The translations under genes were made by a program, and so were the position numbers. Of a stretch of 64,000 nucleotides of DNA, positions 31,961 to 43,237 are shown in pieces. The notes under the pieces were generated by a model, which saw nothing but the letters and a program-made list of their open reading frames with translations, was not told the origin of the DNA and did not search any database. Numbering within the stretch: position 1 is the stretch's first letter; every line of letters starts with the position of its first letter. Source of the DNA: Micrasema longulum (lineage: Eukaryota; Arthropoda; Insecta; Trichoptera; Brachycentridae); contig JAGVSM010004549.1 in the NCBI GenBank assembly GCA_022494885.1, positions 85,254 to 149,253 of the forward strand. The letters are read 5' to 3'.

Positions 31961-32427
31961 AATAGTATAAAAATCATTTTTGTGAAAATTTTTGAAGCAC
32001 ACCTACTAGCACAAATTCGTTGATTCATTCGTTACATGATAAATAAAAAATATAATGGTTTATCTTTTGCTAAATAGAATCAATATAATGTATTATTAAT
32101 ATAATACACAATGCATTAATATGTTTGTATGTACCCACATATGCATTTGCTCAAACTACGTAATTCTATAATAAAATGTATTAGTTAATAATAAATCATT
32201 ATTTGCTAAACACGTGCTTATAACAACGTAATTTGTTGATAAACACAATTTGATTACAAGAATTGTGTTTCTTGGATGAATTATGACGGAATCGAATTAT
32301 TTAACAAAATGTTTTTATGTTTTACGTGCGTCATATTTACGTACGCTTCACTTTTAAAACAAGATTAATTCATCAAATCAAAAGCATCCATAAATCACAT
32401 ATTTTCAGAGAAGGCATTTAAATTTTA

Positions 32428-32538
32428 ATCGGGTTGATCCGAAATTCGAACCCCACTATACCCCAACTTGATTCCCATTTTATAATAGTGAGTTATTCAC
32501 AACTCGTTGAAAATGGCCTTCAAAATTCACAAGAGCGC
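32428..32538 (+). mobile_element. SINE-2, internally deleted
   Basis: AATCGGGTTG is joined directly to ATTCGAACCCCACTATACCC, so most of the tRNA-like head is lost. The tail AGTTATTCACAACTCGTTG then AAAATGGCCTTCAAAATTC is normal. Confidence 0.7.
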
Positions 32539-32694
32539 ATATATGTATGTATACATCAGGCGTGTTCCATCCATACATACTGTGGATTCGGCGCATCTCT
32601 TGAATATTTGAAAATCATCATTATTTCATTTATTTTCTGATTTAAATAATCATTTATTTTATGATTAAAAGTTATAAATATATATTTTTTATTT

Positions 32695-33131
32695 AATGAG
32701 GAACTTCAGCCCTACGGGAAACCATTTTATTATCCAAATACAAAAAATGTTTTCTTGCGCGGGGTAAAAAATAGAGCATTCAATTGTACTGCAAAGTTTC
32801 TTGAAAATGTACAGAAAAAATAATAAAAAATATTTTGATAAAAACGCACTACTTTGAATGACGTCAATGGTTCATGTGAATCAACCTATGATCTGAGAGC
32901 TATGGAAAATTTCCGGTCTGCTTGTCGCTTCTGGATCAATGGGAAGAACTGAATGAGAATAAGCGGAAATGAACCTCTGACGTTGCACGCGGAGTTATTT
33001 CAGAAATAATTATTATTTTTAAATCGTAGCGCTAATAATACGATGTATAAAAATTGAAAAAAAAAATGGCTTAGTTAAATAGTCTATTAACAAATATATT
33101 TTTTTTTAAAAACCATTGAACTTTTCTGTTT
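32695..33131 (+). mobile_element. MITE-A copy 5
   Basis: AATGAGGAACTTCAGCCCTA opens it. The interior is close to copy 1 (TTTCCGGTCTGCTTGTCGCT, GAGAATAAGCGGAAATGAAC). It ends in ATTGAACTTTTCTGTTT, a decayed inverse end. A short insertion (CATTTTATTATCCAAA) lies near the left TIR. Confidence 0.8.
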
Positions 33132-33377
33132 ATCAATAAGTGTGTATCCTTTTTTTCTCCGATATAGTTTGTATTGTGCATTTAAATTACACTGTATTAA
33201 TTATTATTATAATGACTACAAAATATTGAATAAAAAACATGTTTGTTTAAAAGTAAATAAATATACGACTTTTTCTTAGGTGATTGTTTTTTTCGCTCTA
33301 ATTCAAAAGAGATTTTAAAAACATTTAATACAATATCAAGATTTTAAAAATCAATATCCTGTACATTAAAAATGCTT

Positions 33378-33747
33378 TTGTGTAAGTTTTGCGAACGCGT
33401 CAGCACTAGATAATCGACCTATACATGATTTGATTAAATGAAAACATATATTATAAACTAGTATTTTTAATTGATACATATACATCGAATACATATTATC
33501 ATATTTTTACTATTAAGAATCGCAGTGAAATTCAGACGAACGCAGAAGCATTCTGTGTATATTTCAATACCATTTCATTAGAAACTAACAAAGCAGTAGT
33601 TGTCTTTGTCACGCTTATAAGCGCGTCTGAGCGCGAGAGAGACAGAAATTATGTTCATAATGCGTATGTCGTGCGATGTCATACCATGAGCTTATTCACA
33701 GATACTACACAATGCGTTTGTGTAAGTATTGCGAACGCGCCAGCTTT
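33378..33747. repeat. Pair of 30-bp direct repeats
   Basis: TTGTGTAAGTTTTGCGAACG then CGTCAGC (33378-33404) recurs as TTGTGTAAGTATTGCGAACG then CGCCAGC (33717-33743). Between them is a GAGCGCGAGAGAGACAGAAA stretch. Function is unknown. Confidence 0.6.
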
Positions 33748-34127
33748 TATAAATCTACCATTACCTTCCTATATATTTGTATTTATGTATGCTTAATTCC
33801 CAAATCAATTTTCTTAATATCAAGGTACCTTGGCCTTGATAGAATTCGTAATATACGCTGAAATCTGGATACTACTCTTCATTTTGAGTCAAGTCGTATT
33901 ACAAATGTTTGAATTTCCGCGCACGCGTATTAAGGTTCGTAACGTTGTTGTATTGTTCTAAGAGACTCGTAGAGATACGTAACATCCAACTCGTGTAATG
34001 AGAAGAAAAAATACTCTAATAACGTATTGCATTAAGTTTCAAATGGCGTATTTTTGTAATTTGGCCTAAATTTAGGAACATCTCGAGTTTTAGGTACTGT
34101 CTTAGTCCTTTTATTGTGGTAGTAAGA

Positions 34128-34205
34128 GGACCGGCAATCTTGAAAAAACATATTGATCTATCGGGAAAATTCTTATTGATCAACGACAAAACGAATTAAT
34201 TATCT
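34128..34205 (+). repeat. Fragment paralogous to 730-876
   Basis: GACCGGCAATCTTGAAAAAA, CGGGAAAATTCTTATTGATC and GACAAAACGAATTAATTATC follow the order seen at 730-830. The 3' CTAGT end is missing. Confidence 0.4.
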
Positions 34206-34811
34206 AACCAACTTCTTCTTAATACCATGAGAGTAAAATCTAGATGATTATAAAGTAGGACGCTTTGTATTTGTAAGATGGGTAGGAGCTTTTATAAGTA
34301 AGTACAATTCTTATGTTCACAATTTTTTCAGAACGCTACTGAAAATGAACTACGTGACTACTGTTTCTCGTGAAATTTGTTATTGAAATTTTTGTTATTC
34401 CTCTTTTAAAAGTAGGTACGGTATGAGATATTTATTTTTGAATTGTACTGAAATAACACATATTTGTTTAGTTTTTTGTATTTTTCAAAGACGTAACTTG
34501 TATGATGAACTCGCAAAGAAAGTGAAAGTAGGAGTTAGTAGTACGTGGTCATAAATAGATCGGAGGGAACGATCGCGCGTCTATTGTTAGCCTGACTCGG
34601 TCGCTCGTGTCACGAGAACACCGCACCGCGATGCAGTTGTACTATAAGAACTGCAAACACATTATGTATGCATTCTGTATCACGCGTAATACACATTCTT
34701 ATGGAATAGGCAAAAATATCGCACAAATGTAATCAGAACCAGTAACGACTCCACGATATTTACAAAAGCACTTTTCTCATAGAAAACCTGTGGATTTAAT
34801 AATAAGTTTTA

Positions 34812-34965
34812 GCGCTCTTATGATCCTACGTAAATATTTCAATTTTGGAGCCATTTTCTTTAAGTCGTAATAAACCGTGTTAGAACATGGGAAAAAAGTT
34901 ATGATAGAGCGGGATTCGAGCCTCGGACCCCCTGATTCGATTGCATTGGAGTAGGATGCTAAAGG
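34812..34965 (-). mobile_element. SINE-2, diverged
   Basis: On the minus strand it shows GAGGCTCGAATCCCGCTCTA, followed by the tail AAAATGGCTCCAAAATTGAA and TACGTAGGATCATAAGAGCG. The A-box side is strongly mutated. Confidence 0.65.
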
Positions 34966-35196
34966 GCTTACATCTTTATTTACATAACTGCACCTCACTT
35001 TTTAGATGTAGTACTATCTTTATCTTCACAGGTCGCGGTGACGTCAGGAGCTTAAATTGCACTGACCCCCACCTTAAATAGTCTTTAATTTCGCTTTTCT
35101 TTTTGGTTGAATTTATTTGATTTGTTATTATCATTAACGTTGTATGTTCCTGGGAAGACAAAAACAAAATATTTATATAAAATATGGTTTTATACA

Positions 35197-35350
35197 GCAA
35201 TATTATATTGTTCCTGGACTGGCACCTGAGCCTTTAGACTTTAGACTGAGCAACTTTTCTTCGTGTAGCAGATTAAATATACGCTGAGTTTAGTTTACCA
35301 ATTCAGTGCTCTGCGCACCGCAGGGCACGGATACAAACATGATGATGATT
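35197..35350 (+). mobile_element. SINE-1, 3' half
   Basis: TTCCTGGACTGGCACCTGAG, a duplicated CTTTAGA, CAATTCAGTGCTCTGCGCAC and an ATGATGATGATT tail identify the SINE-1 body. The head is lost. Confidence 0.75.
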
Positions 35351-35564
35351 ACGTTTCCGTATTTTTCTTTATGTACGGTGCATTCAAACCTTTAATGGCC
35401 TTGGTTTATGTGTGCGTGACAGAATGTTTCCTCACTCACACAAACAAAAATATATGTTTAGTTGGTTTACCGACAGGCACTATTAATATAGGTACCTATA
35501 TATTATAATTACTGTGTACTTGTAATATGGTTAATGCACTACCCGCATAATCGACCTGGAATAC

Positions 35565-36097
35565 ACTTTTTTTATTATTATTATTTAAAACTTCAAATTC
35601 AAAGAATAAGTACTTTCGCGGACTTATTGCTAAAAGAAATTTCTTCCAGCCAAACTGGTCAAAAGAAGAGATTGGTCAAAATTTTGTACTGAAAAACCAT
35701 ATATATATATATTAAAAAATAAATACATGAGTTAGCAAAAAATATTTAAAAAACTTAATTAATTATAAATAAGAGCTGTTTTTTAATTGGGAGATAAGGC
35801 TTGCACATATTTACTTTAATAAAAACATTTAAAAAGTACATTATGTTATACGTATTAAGTGATGGGGAAAATGTGGGATCAGATAATGAGTTTGGAAGAA
35901 GAGAGAAAGAGGAACCAAGGAAAGAAAAAGGGATAAAAAAATACACTTGAGAAAAAAAAACAGTAAAAACTCAAGGATTCTGGGGATATATAATAATGTT
36001 TCGGGCGTTTCTTGAAGGTGGCTAGAGAAGCTGCATTTTTATATGAAGGGGTAGCTCATTCCAAAGTCTAGCGGCTTGGACGGAAAATTATTATTAT
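35565..36097 (-). pseudogene. CR1/L2-type LINE 3' end
   Basis: Minus-strand codons near 36090-35990 read FSVQAARLWNELPLHIK and, after a frameshift, NAASLATFKKRPKHY. The pattern F-S-V-x-A-A-R-LWN-x-LP, then S-x-x-x-FK-x-x-x-K, is the classic C-terminal end of CR1/L2-type LINE proteins. The 3' untranslated region runs to an A/T tail at 35572-35590. Related 3' fragments are at 12172-12262 and 39690-39905. Confidence 0.7.
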
Positions 36098-37121
36098 TAT
36101 TATTGTAAAAACCGTGAACCATATATTATATGTTTTTATTTCGTAGAATTTATTAGTCAGTATTAATATAACCTATCATTAATTAACAACATTTAAAAGT
36201 AATGCGTTTTGTGATACGAATAATGATAAAATCTAGTCTACTTTCAGAATTATGTTAGTTTACCTACTAAATAAATTCAGAGAAAACTTAATTGATAAAT
36301 GATATATATACCTACATTACGATTGGTGTACAATTGCAGTACTTTATGGACCAATTTTTTGCGGATGAGATCAAATTAAATTACTAGTAGAACACGTCAA
36401 GGCCAACAAGGGCCTCCGCCATTTTAACCACATAGTTCGAAAATTACATTTTTTTTTAGTAGGTACCTTTATAATTACATCATGTACAGCTGTAGCCATA
36501 TTTTTTGTTTACGAATAAGCACTTACCCAAATATATCATTTTAATGAATACATACATACGTAGGTAAAGTTTTACAAAAGTAATAATAAATAAAAAGGCA
36601 CTAATTTAGTACTAAATATGCAAAAGGTTCCTAACTTCGAAAACATTTAATTTACGTTTAAAAAATTGTCGCGTCCTCTTGTTCACTTCATTCGAAAAAA
36701 TGGAAACCTAACAATTTTGTATTGAAGTAGGTACGTTTTGAAATTAATGCTGATTTTTGACAAAAAATAACCACAGATTTAAACACAATTTGAAAAATAT
36801 TTTTTTATCAAAATCCGCAAAAAAGTAGTGCCCAGCACTACTACAGGAATATAAGCCAGGAAAGATTTCTAGAAATACCTTTCGATATTGAGTACTAAAT
36901 TTTTATACGAACCATTTTTCATTAGTGTACCTACAGAATTAATTTGATTAAATACTCAAGCCCAAGAAACGCCTATGATGAGATAATCATTCCATGATAC
37001 TTTACCTAGTCATTATTTCTCTGAATTCCTATGGTAAATAAATTAAGACGTCATAAACATGTATTTTAAAACTTTGAGAAAAAAAATGTAAGTATCTGTA
37101 CTTTCGGGTAAAAAATACAAT

Positions 37122-37484
37122 TCATCATCATCATCATATCCCTAACCGCACCCAGTGGTGCATGTGGCACTAAATTGGTCAGTTAATCTGCCTTACGCTT
37201 CGGGTGTCCGTCCAGAAACTATGAAACATTTCAGTATAGAAATACCTTTAAAACAATTTTTCATGTCCACCCTGCCAGAAATCAAACTTAGGACCTCAAC
37301 AATGGTAGATGAATGCGCTAACCACTACACTACAAACTGATTTATCTCCAGTCGATTTCATTTTTTGGTATTTTTATCTGAGAGTAGCCATCGATTCAAA
37401 AGCGCTCGCCCAGGATTCTGGGTTTATTTCACGCTCAGAACGTTATCCTTCATCCGCCCGGACACAGAAATGCTTACCTGTAAT
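37122..37484 (-). mobile_element. SINE-1, full-length-like with 5' extension
   Basis: On the minus strand it begins GTGTCCGGGCGGATGAAGGA and passes ATCCTGGGCGAGCG, the AAATCGACTGGAGATAAATC link, AGTGTAGTGGTTAGCGCATT and a degraded B box. It ends in (ATG)n. It has the same modular order as the copy at 7876-8210. The two plus-strand frames are shadows. Confidence 0.75.
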
Positions 37485-37746
37485 ATTTAGACTCTTGCAT
37501 AATTAGGAATTCTTACACCTACCTATTTATTTTGGATAAGTTTTTATTACTCTACTTGGTGTTTTTTAGTCACGGGAAACATTGACTTATTTGTAAAAAA
37601 AATTATTAGTTTTTTTAAATTGTACTAAAACTTACATTTTTTTTGTATTCTAATCACCAGTGCCAAATCGAAACGATTCTTATGATTACGAAGCTTAAAT
37701 TACCGACATAAATTTAAATGACGTAGACAAACTACATACACTAATG

Positions 37747-37860
37747 CAGCGGTCAGCAATTAGTTTTGGTTTTGGTGGCCTGCCGTATGAATATGTCAAT
37801 TCTGTTTGGGGGCCACGCGACCATCGACGTCACTCGTGCGCATGCGAGCCAAACACAACT
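37747..37860 (+). mobile_element. hAT-like terminus
   Basis: CAGCGGTCAGCAATTAGTTT then TTGGGGGCCACGCGACCATC looks like a hAT-MITE end. No inverse end was found nearby. Confidence 0.4.
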
Positions 37861-38252
37861 GATTTCAATCCAATATGCCTAATATACAATTAAATCATTA
37901 CTGTAGAGAAAGAGTACAATTTGTAACGACTTGTTAATAAAAAAAAGGCCGAGTACAACACTCGTTACCCTGAACACTCTGATTTACGAAAAAATAAAGT
38001 GAATTCCTTGATTGACGGCCGGGCTGCATGTAGGAGAAGAATGTGTATTACGGTCACTTAAGGAGAAATAATCTCAAATCAACTAAATAAATATTTCTTT
38101 ATTAAACTTTTAACTAATTATACTCCTAGTATTTTTCCAACATAATCACAACCATTGAGATCAATAAGTTTTACAATTTTGGCAAAATCAATTTTAAAAA
38201 AAACGGATTTGACCGGTATTAAACCCCATGGCAGGTAAAAAAAGTCACTAGG

Positions 38253-39685
38253 TTGGTAATACCGGTCAAACTTTGTTTAGATATAAGTCGCAGATATAGC
38301 CCTCGGGAGATTCATACCCGGAGCAATCAGCATGAGCCCAGATACCACATAACACACACCTGTACCAAAGTTCATTATTTTGTCCATAACCATCACAGAT
38401 TTTACTATCTAAGTCCTCACCAACATCAGTATCTTCATCTTTACGCAGGTCTGTCATTGTTATTTCCGAGTCCGACTAACTATCATCACTCTTGTATTTG
38501 TCTGAGAGTACTCTCTTCTTAGGATTTTTTACATTAATCGATTTTTCTTTTCCTTTTCTTTTTGTTTTTTTTTTCAGATTTGATATTTAAAGTTACTTTT
38601 ATCTACTCTCTTGTCGTTCTTTTATTTTCCTTTTTGATCAGAGGTTCTTTGTTGGAAGTACCTGTCAGGACTGTTGCATGTTATTTGCGACATACACATT
38701 CATTCTTGTCTCTTGATTTGTTTGTTGTTTGGTGAAATCTGCAAAATGCATCAATCAATCAACGTATAGATTCTTATTGTTCCACCCATTTTTTGAGCAT
38801 CGGTAGACAACTCCACGCGGCTTATCTGCTTCTAACTTCTAATGCAGTTGAATGTCTCTTACGTGGATAAATTAGCATTGGAAGGACGGACATTCCAATA
38901 GCATTCACAGCACACAACTATGACGGTCTTTCTTCTTTCTCCACTAGTTATAGAGCCCACACGTTTTTGTCCTTTACTCTTTTCCAACTTTTTGGGAGTC
39001 TTGAACTGAAAAGATTCCAGGATCGTTGGTATTTATTATGTTCCTTGGCAGAAACTTCTATTTCTCCATTAGCCCTATAAGAAATTTGAAAAATAGAGCA
39101 ACTTCATTCTTGCTAAAGACAGTGGCTTTATTTAGGCTCGTACTTTCAGCGTTCCTGGTGAACAAACGATTTCTTTTAATAAATCTTTTGAGCCAATCCT
39201 TGCCAGCTAATTCAAGAGTTTCATTAAAATTTTGTTAAATAATGTTATTTTTTAGAGCATATTCATAGCCAATTTTTTCTTATCTGAAGCAAAGTAGTCA
39301 GCGGGGTCAGCTTGACCGGCATTGCTTGCCTAGGAACATTTCTGTGAAAACATTTTTAGGTTAAAAACCTGTTGAGACAATTTCAAAATCGAAGATTACT
39401 TAAAATGCTTGATAATTAGACTGGATTTATTATAACTAACAATGTGAGAAACGTAATAAAACCAACGCTCACCTTTTATTGTCTGACGATGAAAATTTAC
39501 ATCAACTTGGCGTGAAAACAATTTATGCACATTCATCTCAAACGTGTGCTGGAAACTGAGCGACTGTCGGTGCAGCGATACGGAATATAGTTACGCCACC
39601 CGTTTTATATGTGTGCGGGCGCGGGAACGTAGTAATACGAGTGATATTGTAATGACCGGTATTATCTGCTGACCGGCATTACCCG
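38253..39685 (-). pseudogene. pogo/Tigger-type DDE transposon, decayed
   Basis: Minus-strand fragments follow pogo-family order. Near 39200 is ELAGKDWLKRFIKRN, a CENP-B-like DNA-binding helix, then SLNKATVFSKNEVALFF. Near 39035-38850, NDPGIFSVQ, KGQKRVGSITSGERRKTVIV and AIGMSVLPMLIYPRKRHSTA make up the first part of the DDE core. A basic and acidic linker follows, then the C-terminal zinc finger YRCVLCGIWAHADCSGYESP (38370-38300). Frameshifts, stops and an internal deletion of much of the core make it dead. The ends carry GGTAATACCGGTCA (38255) and its near-inverse (39670-39683). Further ACCGGTATTA words at both ends suggest subterminal repeats. The length is about 1.4 kb. Plus-strand frames at 38253 and 39026 are shadows. 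Confidence 0.85.
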
Positions 39686-39689
39686 GTTT

Positions 39690-39905
39690 TTTTTATTTTT
39701 TTTAAATTTCAAAATACAAAAATGTACAAAAACACAATGGTATTCCCATGAGTTAGCAAACTCATTCTGGGATTGATACAATTAGAGATTATCAGATATT
39801 TTACCCCACTACTGTGGTCAGTTCAGGAACTGAACAGGAACCCGTAGGGCCGGTAGGGAGCACTGTGGGCCGCAATTGCCGATCTCAGCGCTAATGTAAT
39901 AAGTC
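39690..39905 (-). mobile_element. LINE 3' fragment
   Basis: It shares CATGAGTTAGCAAA and the T-rich terminal run with 35565-35745, so it is a 3' piece of the same LINE family. It abuts the right end of the pogo element. Confidence 0.4.
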
Positions 39906-39921
39906 AGATGAGATTTTATTT

Positions 39922-40100
39922 GAACCGGGTTGCGGTCCCGTGGCTAGTGTCGCGGACTCACGGATCAGAGGTCCGAGGTTCCCATCTCGCTCTACCACAA
40001 CTTGGTTCCCAATTTCCTCTAGTGAGTTATTTACAACTCGTCAAAAATGGCCCCCAAAATTGAAATGTTTACGTAAATCATGAGAATGCAAATATTTCTT
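39922..40100 (+). mobile_element. SINE-2, complete copy
   Basis: GAACCGGGTTGCGGTCCCGT and GGCTAGTGTCGCGGACTCAC form the A-box side. The B box is mutated (GAGGTTCCCATCTC). AGTGAGTTATTTACAACTCG and AAAATGGCCCCCAAAATTGA close it. Confidence 0.85.
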
Positions 40101-40274
40101 TATTATTAAAAAAATACATACATATATTTTTTTCTAGGTAGGTTTTTTATTGTTGAGTTGACACATGAAAAACATGTCCTGATGCTAGAGTTTTGCATTC
40201 TTCTCCTCGTCTCTTTACTTCTGACAAACCTAGAATACCCTGTCTTTATAAAATGATTCACGTACCGTATATTA

Positions 40275-41160
40275 AAATATTACCCGGAATTTGTAAAAAA
40301 AGAGCTTAAGTTTTGTTTATTTTATCCCAACCAACGATTCTTCCAATCTTCATAGAACTTCTAATGGGCCTACTTCGGAATGGCTTTCAGATCCCTCTGC
40401 GAATTTTCTTTTATCATATAAATTGAGTGAAAACGCTTTCCGCAAAGTGGCTATTTGGTTTTAAGGAACAGGAAAAACTCACACGGAGCCAAGCCAAGTC
40501 AATACGATGCATGGGGAACGATTTTTACGTATTTTTTTGTAAAATAATCACGCACAAGAAAAGATGTTCGCAGCCGTATCGTGATGCAAAAACCTTTTCA
40601 TATATCTGGCCTTTTTTGAAAAATATCCTCTTTGTAACGCTTCAAAACGCCTAAACAGTATTTTTTATTGGCCGTCTGGCCTATTATAGATAGATGGAAC
40701 TCCGGGGGCAGACAACCGTGATAATCGAAGAAACCGGTCAACATCCTTGATTTTTTAGCGACTTTTGCGTGGTTTCTTGGGTCTTGGTTTAATTGTCAAG
40801 CGCCTCTCCGAAGATTGTCGACTTTTTCCAGGTCGTATTTTATCTTCTTTTCCAGGTCGTATTCAAACACTTACGTCGCATCACTCGTAATAATGCGCTA
40901 AACGGCGGTATCATCCATGGGAAGTATCCTTAAGCGATATATTTGCGTTGATCTTTTTGATAAACAATAAGTTAATTTAGGCACAATTCGCAGAACACAC
41001 CAAAGATTCACTTGTTTACAGTTTACACCGTTACCATAAACAAACTACAAAACTGATCGCGCTAAAAATAACAACACGTATGTCTATAACAGCCCTTCCA
41101 ACCTTAAGAAGAAAAAAAATTACCGCGGTGCTTTTAAATTACAAATTCCGGGTCATATTT
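40275..41160 (-). pseudogene. mariner transposon, internally deleted
   Basis: The ends are inverted: AATATTACCCGGAATTTGTA on the left and TACAAATTCCGGGTCATATT on the right. The element spans about 0.89 kb against about 1.3 kb for intact mariners. Minus-strand fragments read FFDYHGCLPPEFH, IGQTANKKYCLGVLKRYKED then IFQKRPD. FLHHDTAAN (near 40593) contains the second catalytic aspartate, and TKKYVKIVPHASY is followed by LAPCEFFLFLKTK. This order is diagnostic for mariner transposase. The first catalytic region and much of the N-terminus are missing, and frames shift several times. The plus-strand frame at 40427 is a shadow. Confidence 0.85.
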
Positions 41161-42077
41161 GAATATAACAGTATAATAATAATTATAGCATCTTTTTAAG
41201 GCGTTGCGCCGTGTGCTGTCATTTAGGCCATTGCGCGCTTTACGAATATAAAAAAGTGAAGATCAAGCAAACACTCGTAAAAACGGAAAGAAATCACGAA
41301 ATAAATGTCGTATTCAATTGGAACGAACCCGTCACCATGTTGAGTTTAGATTTAAAATTTTATGATATATTTTAAATGTGCATTATAAATGCTGATGAGC
41401 AAATAACTGCTTTAAAATGAGAAATAAGCGATATCTTTGCATTTTTTTTATTTTATAAAGAACGTAAAATTAAGTTTTACTTCCGCTGCCGGATGCACAG
41501 TAGATTATTTATAAAAAAACAATTTTAAATATGCCATGGAAAGGGAAATAAACTGCTTTAAAAGCCCCGTTTTATCAACTGACACCGCCTTAGTTATTTT
41601 CATTTCCCCACTTGTGACTTGAATGACTCGTGAAATATTCATAAAACTATGTCGATGTGTCGCTTTTGAATTCTTAACATTTAACTTTTTCTTTAAAATA
41701 AAAAATATTAAGAAAAACATAAGTATCTTCAAAATTGGCACTGGCAAACCCGACTCGGCGCCAGTCTGAGTATCTTATATTATTACGAACTAAAAGTTCA
41801 TGGCACAACTGACAACTAAAATAGTTTCCCACTGAGGTCTTGAGATTATTACTCGTAGATATTAATGGCGTTATATCCTTCTTTGAAGTTTAGCGATTGA
41901 TTTAGTAAAAAAAGCAGAAGGCAAAAACAACCGGAGGTAAATTTTACTTTACACTGTTTGATAATAATGTAATTAATCACATTGTGTTTGCACAATTTCA
42001 ATAGAAATACCAGTAAATTTTAATTTGCTAACGGCGGAAATGTCTTATTTATGCTTTCAGAAGACTTTTTTTATTAA
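41161..42077. other. Unassigned AT-rich stretch
   Basis: The minus-strand frame at 41505-41747 shows no recognised domain. Its hydrophobic start is explained by AT-rich codons. Confidence 0.5.
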
Positions 42078-42281
42078 AGGAATAACTCGCTTAACTTATT
42101 TTAGAGGCTTGTCAGCAGGTGTAAAAGTAGACTCCATAGGAAGTTGTAAAAAAATACACCACAACACCCAGACCAATTGAGAAAACGTCTTTGTTTGATT
42201 TTTTCCTGCAACTGGCGGGAATCGAACCCCCGACGCCAGTTTCACAGTGGCCGTCTAGCCAACTGTGCCACGACACCTGCC
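42078..42281 (-). mobile_element. SINE-3, complete copy
   Basis: On the minus strand, GGTGTCGTGGCACAGTTGGC (A box) and GGGGGTTCGATTCCCGC (B box) are intact. TTGCAGGAAAAAATC, CAATTGGTCTGGGTGTTGTG and AAGCGAGTTATTCC then follow. It is better kept than the nested copy at 28945. An odd 70-bp stretch before the end (GGAGTCTACTTTTACACC) is not in the other copy. Confidence 0.88.
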
Positions 42282-43237
42282 AAAATAAATAACTTTGTTA
42301 ATTGCTAACATTTTTTTACTAGAGTTTTTATTATTTCAAGTGATTCAAAGGTTGATGTTATTGTTACAAATCATCTTACCTACGTCGATTTGTTCATATT
42401 ACTAAAATTAACGACATAATTAATTATTTATAATTTTAACAGTTTTCCTTTTCTTTTTTGTCAATTTATTGCTAAACGTTAAAAAAGAACGCGAATCTTA
42501 CTATAGAGGTACACATTAATACAAGAAAGCAATACTATTTGCAAAAAAACAAAAACATTCAAATTATTTTTAACGGTCAAGTGTACTCAACGGTATACGT
42601 TTTTAATTGAACTTAAATATTTTAAATACGTTTAAACCTGTAACCGGTTTTAAGCTGTTAAATAATTAAAATCTTATTTAAATAACGTCCGTTTTCCTTG
42701 TAATGCGTTTTTCTTAGAAAAATGATCCTATAGCTTTTGTAAATATTTAAGTATTTTCTCTTTAAAATTATTTCAAAGCCAACTAGGAAAATGTAACATT
42801 ATAAATCCCAAGTTTTCACCAAATGGCGTATTTTTTATATTTTTTTAAAATAAAATTACATGTGATGCAATATAATAACAATCCATAAAAACAAGGTACA
42901 AGTAATAAATTATAGTTTTATATCGTATTTATTGGGTGTATCATTATATTATTTATTTGGTGTCATTTATTTGTGTCAAATGCGTTATTATCCTTATGTT
43001 TTAATTGTGACTCTATATTTGATTACGTCAAACCAATTCAAACATGGGAATTAGCATAAATACGTATAACATTATTCTGAAGGTTAAACTATTGATTATG
43101 TTGTGTCGTTATGTGTGTTACATAAGCATTGATATAATGCAAATGCGATAAAGGTTACACATCATAAAGTGCATTGACTTGCAAAACATAATCTATAAAC
43201 TATAGATTGCATTACCGTACACTATTTCTAATGCCAT
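42282..43237. other. Unassigned AT-rich stretch
   Basis: No open frame or repeat was recognised. Confidence 0.5.

Noticed and set aside
34540..34740. GC-richer stretch with ATAAATAG as a promoter or LTR
   Set aside because: No second LTR, primer-binding site or downstream gene was seen.
38253..39238. Plus-strand frames over the pogo element
   Set aside because: They are antisense shadows of the transposase fragments on the minus strand.
42205..42281. Candidate tRNA gene on the minus strand
   Set aside because: It is the SINE-3 head; the element body continues to 42078 and recurs at 28945.
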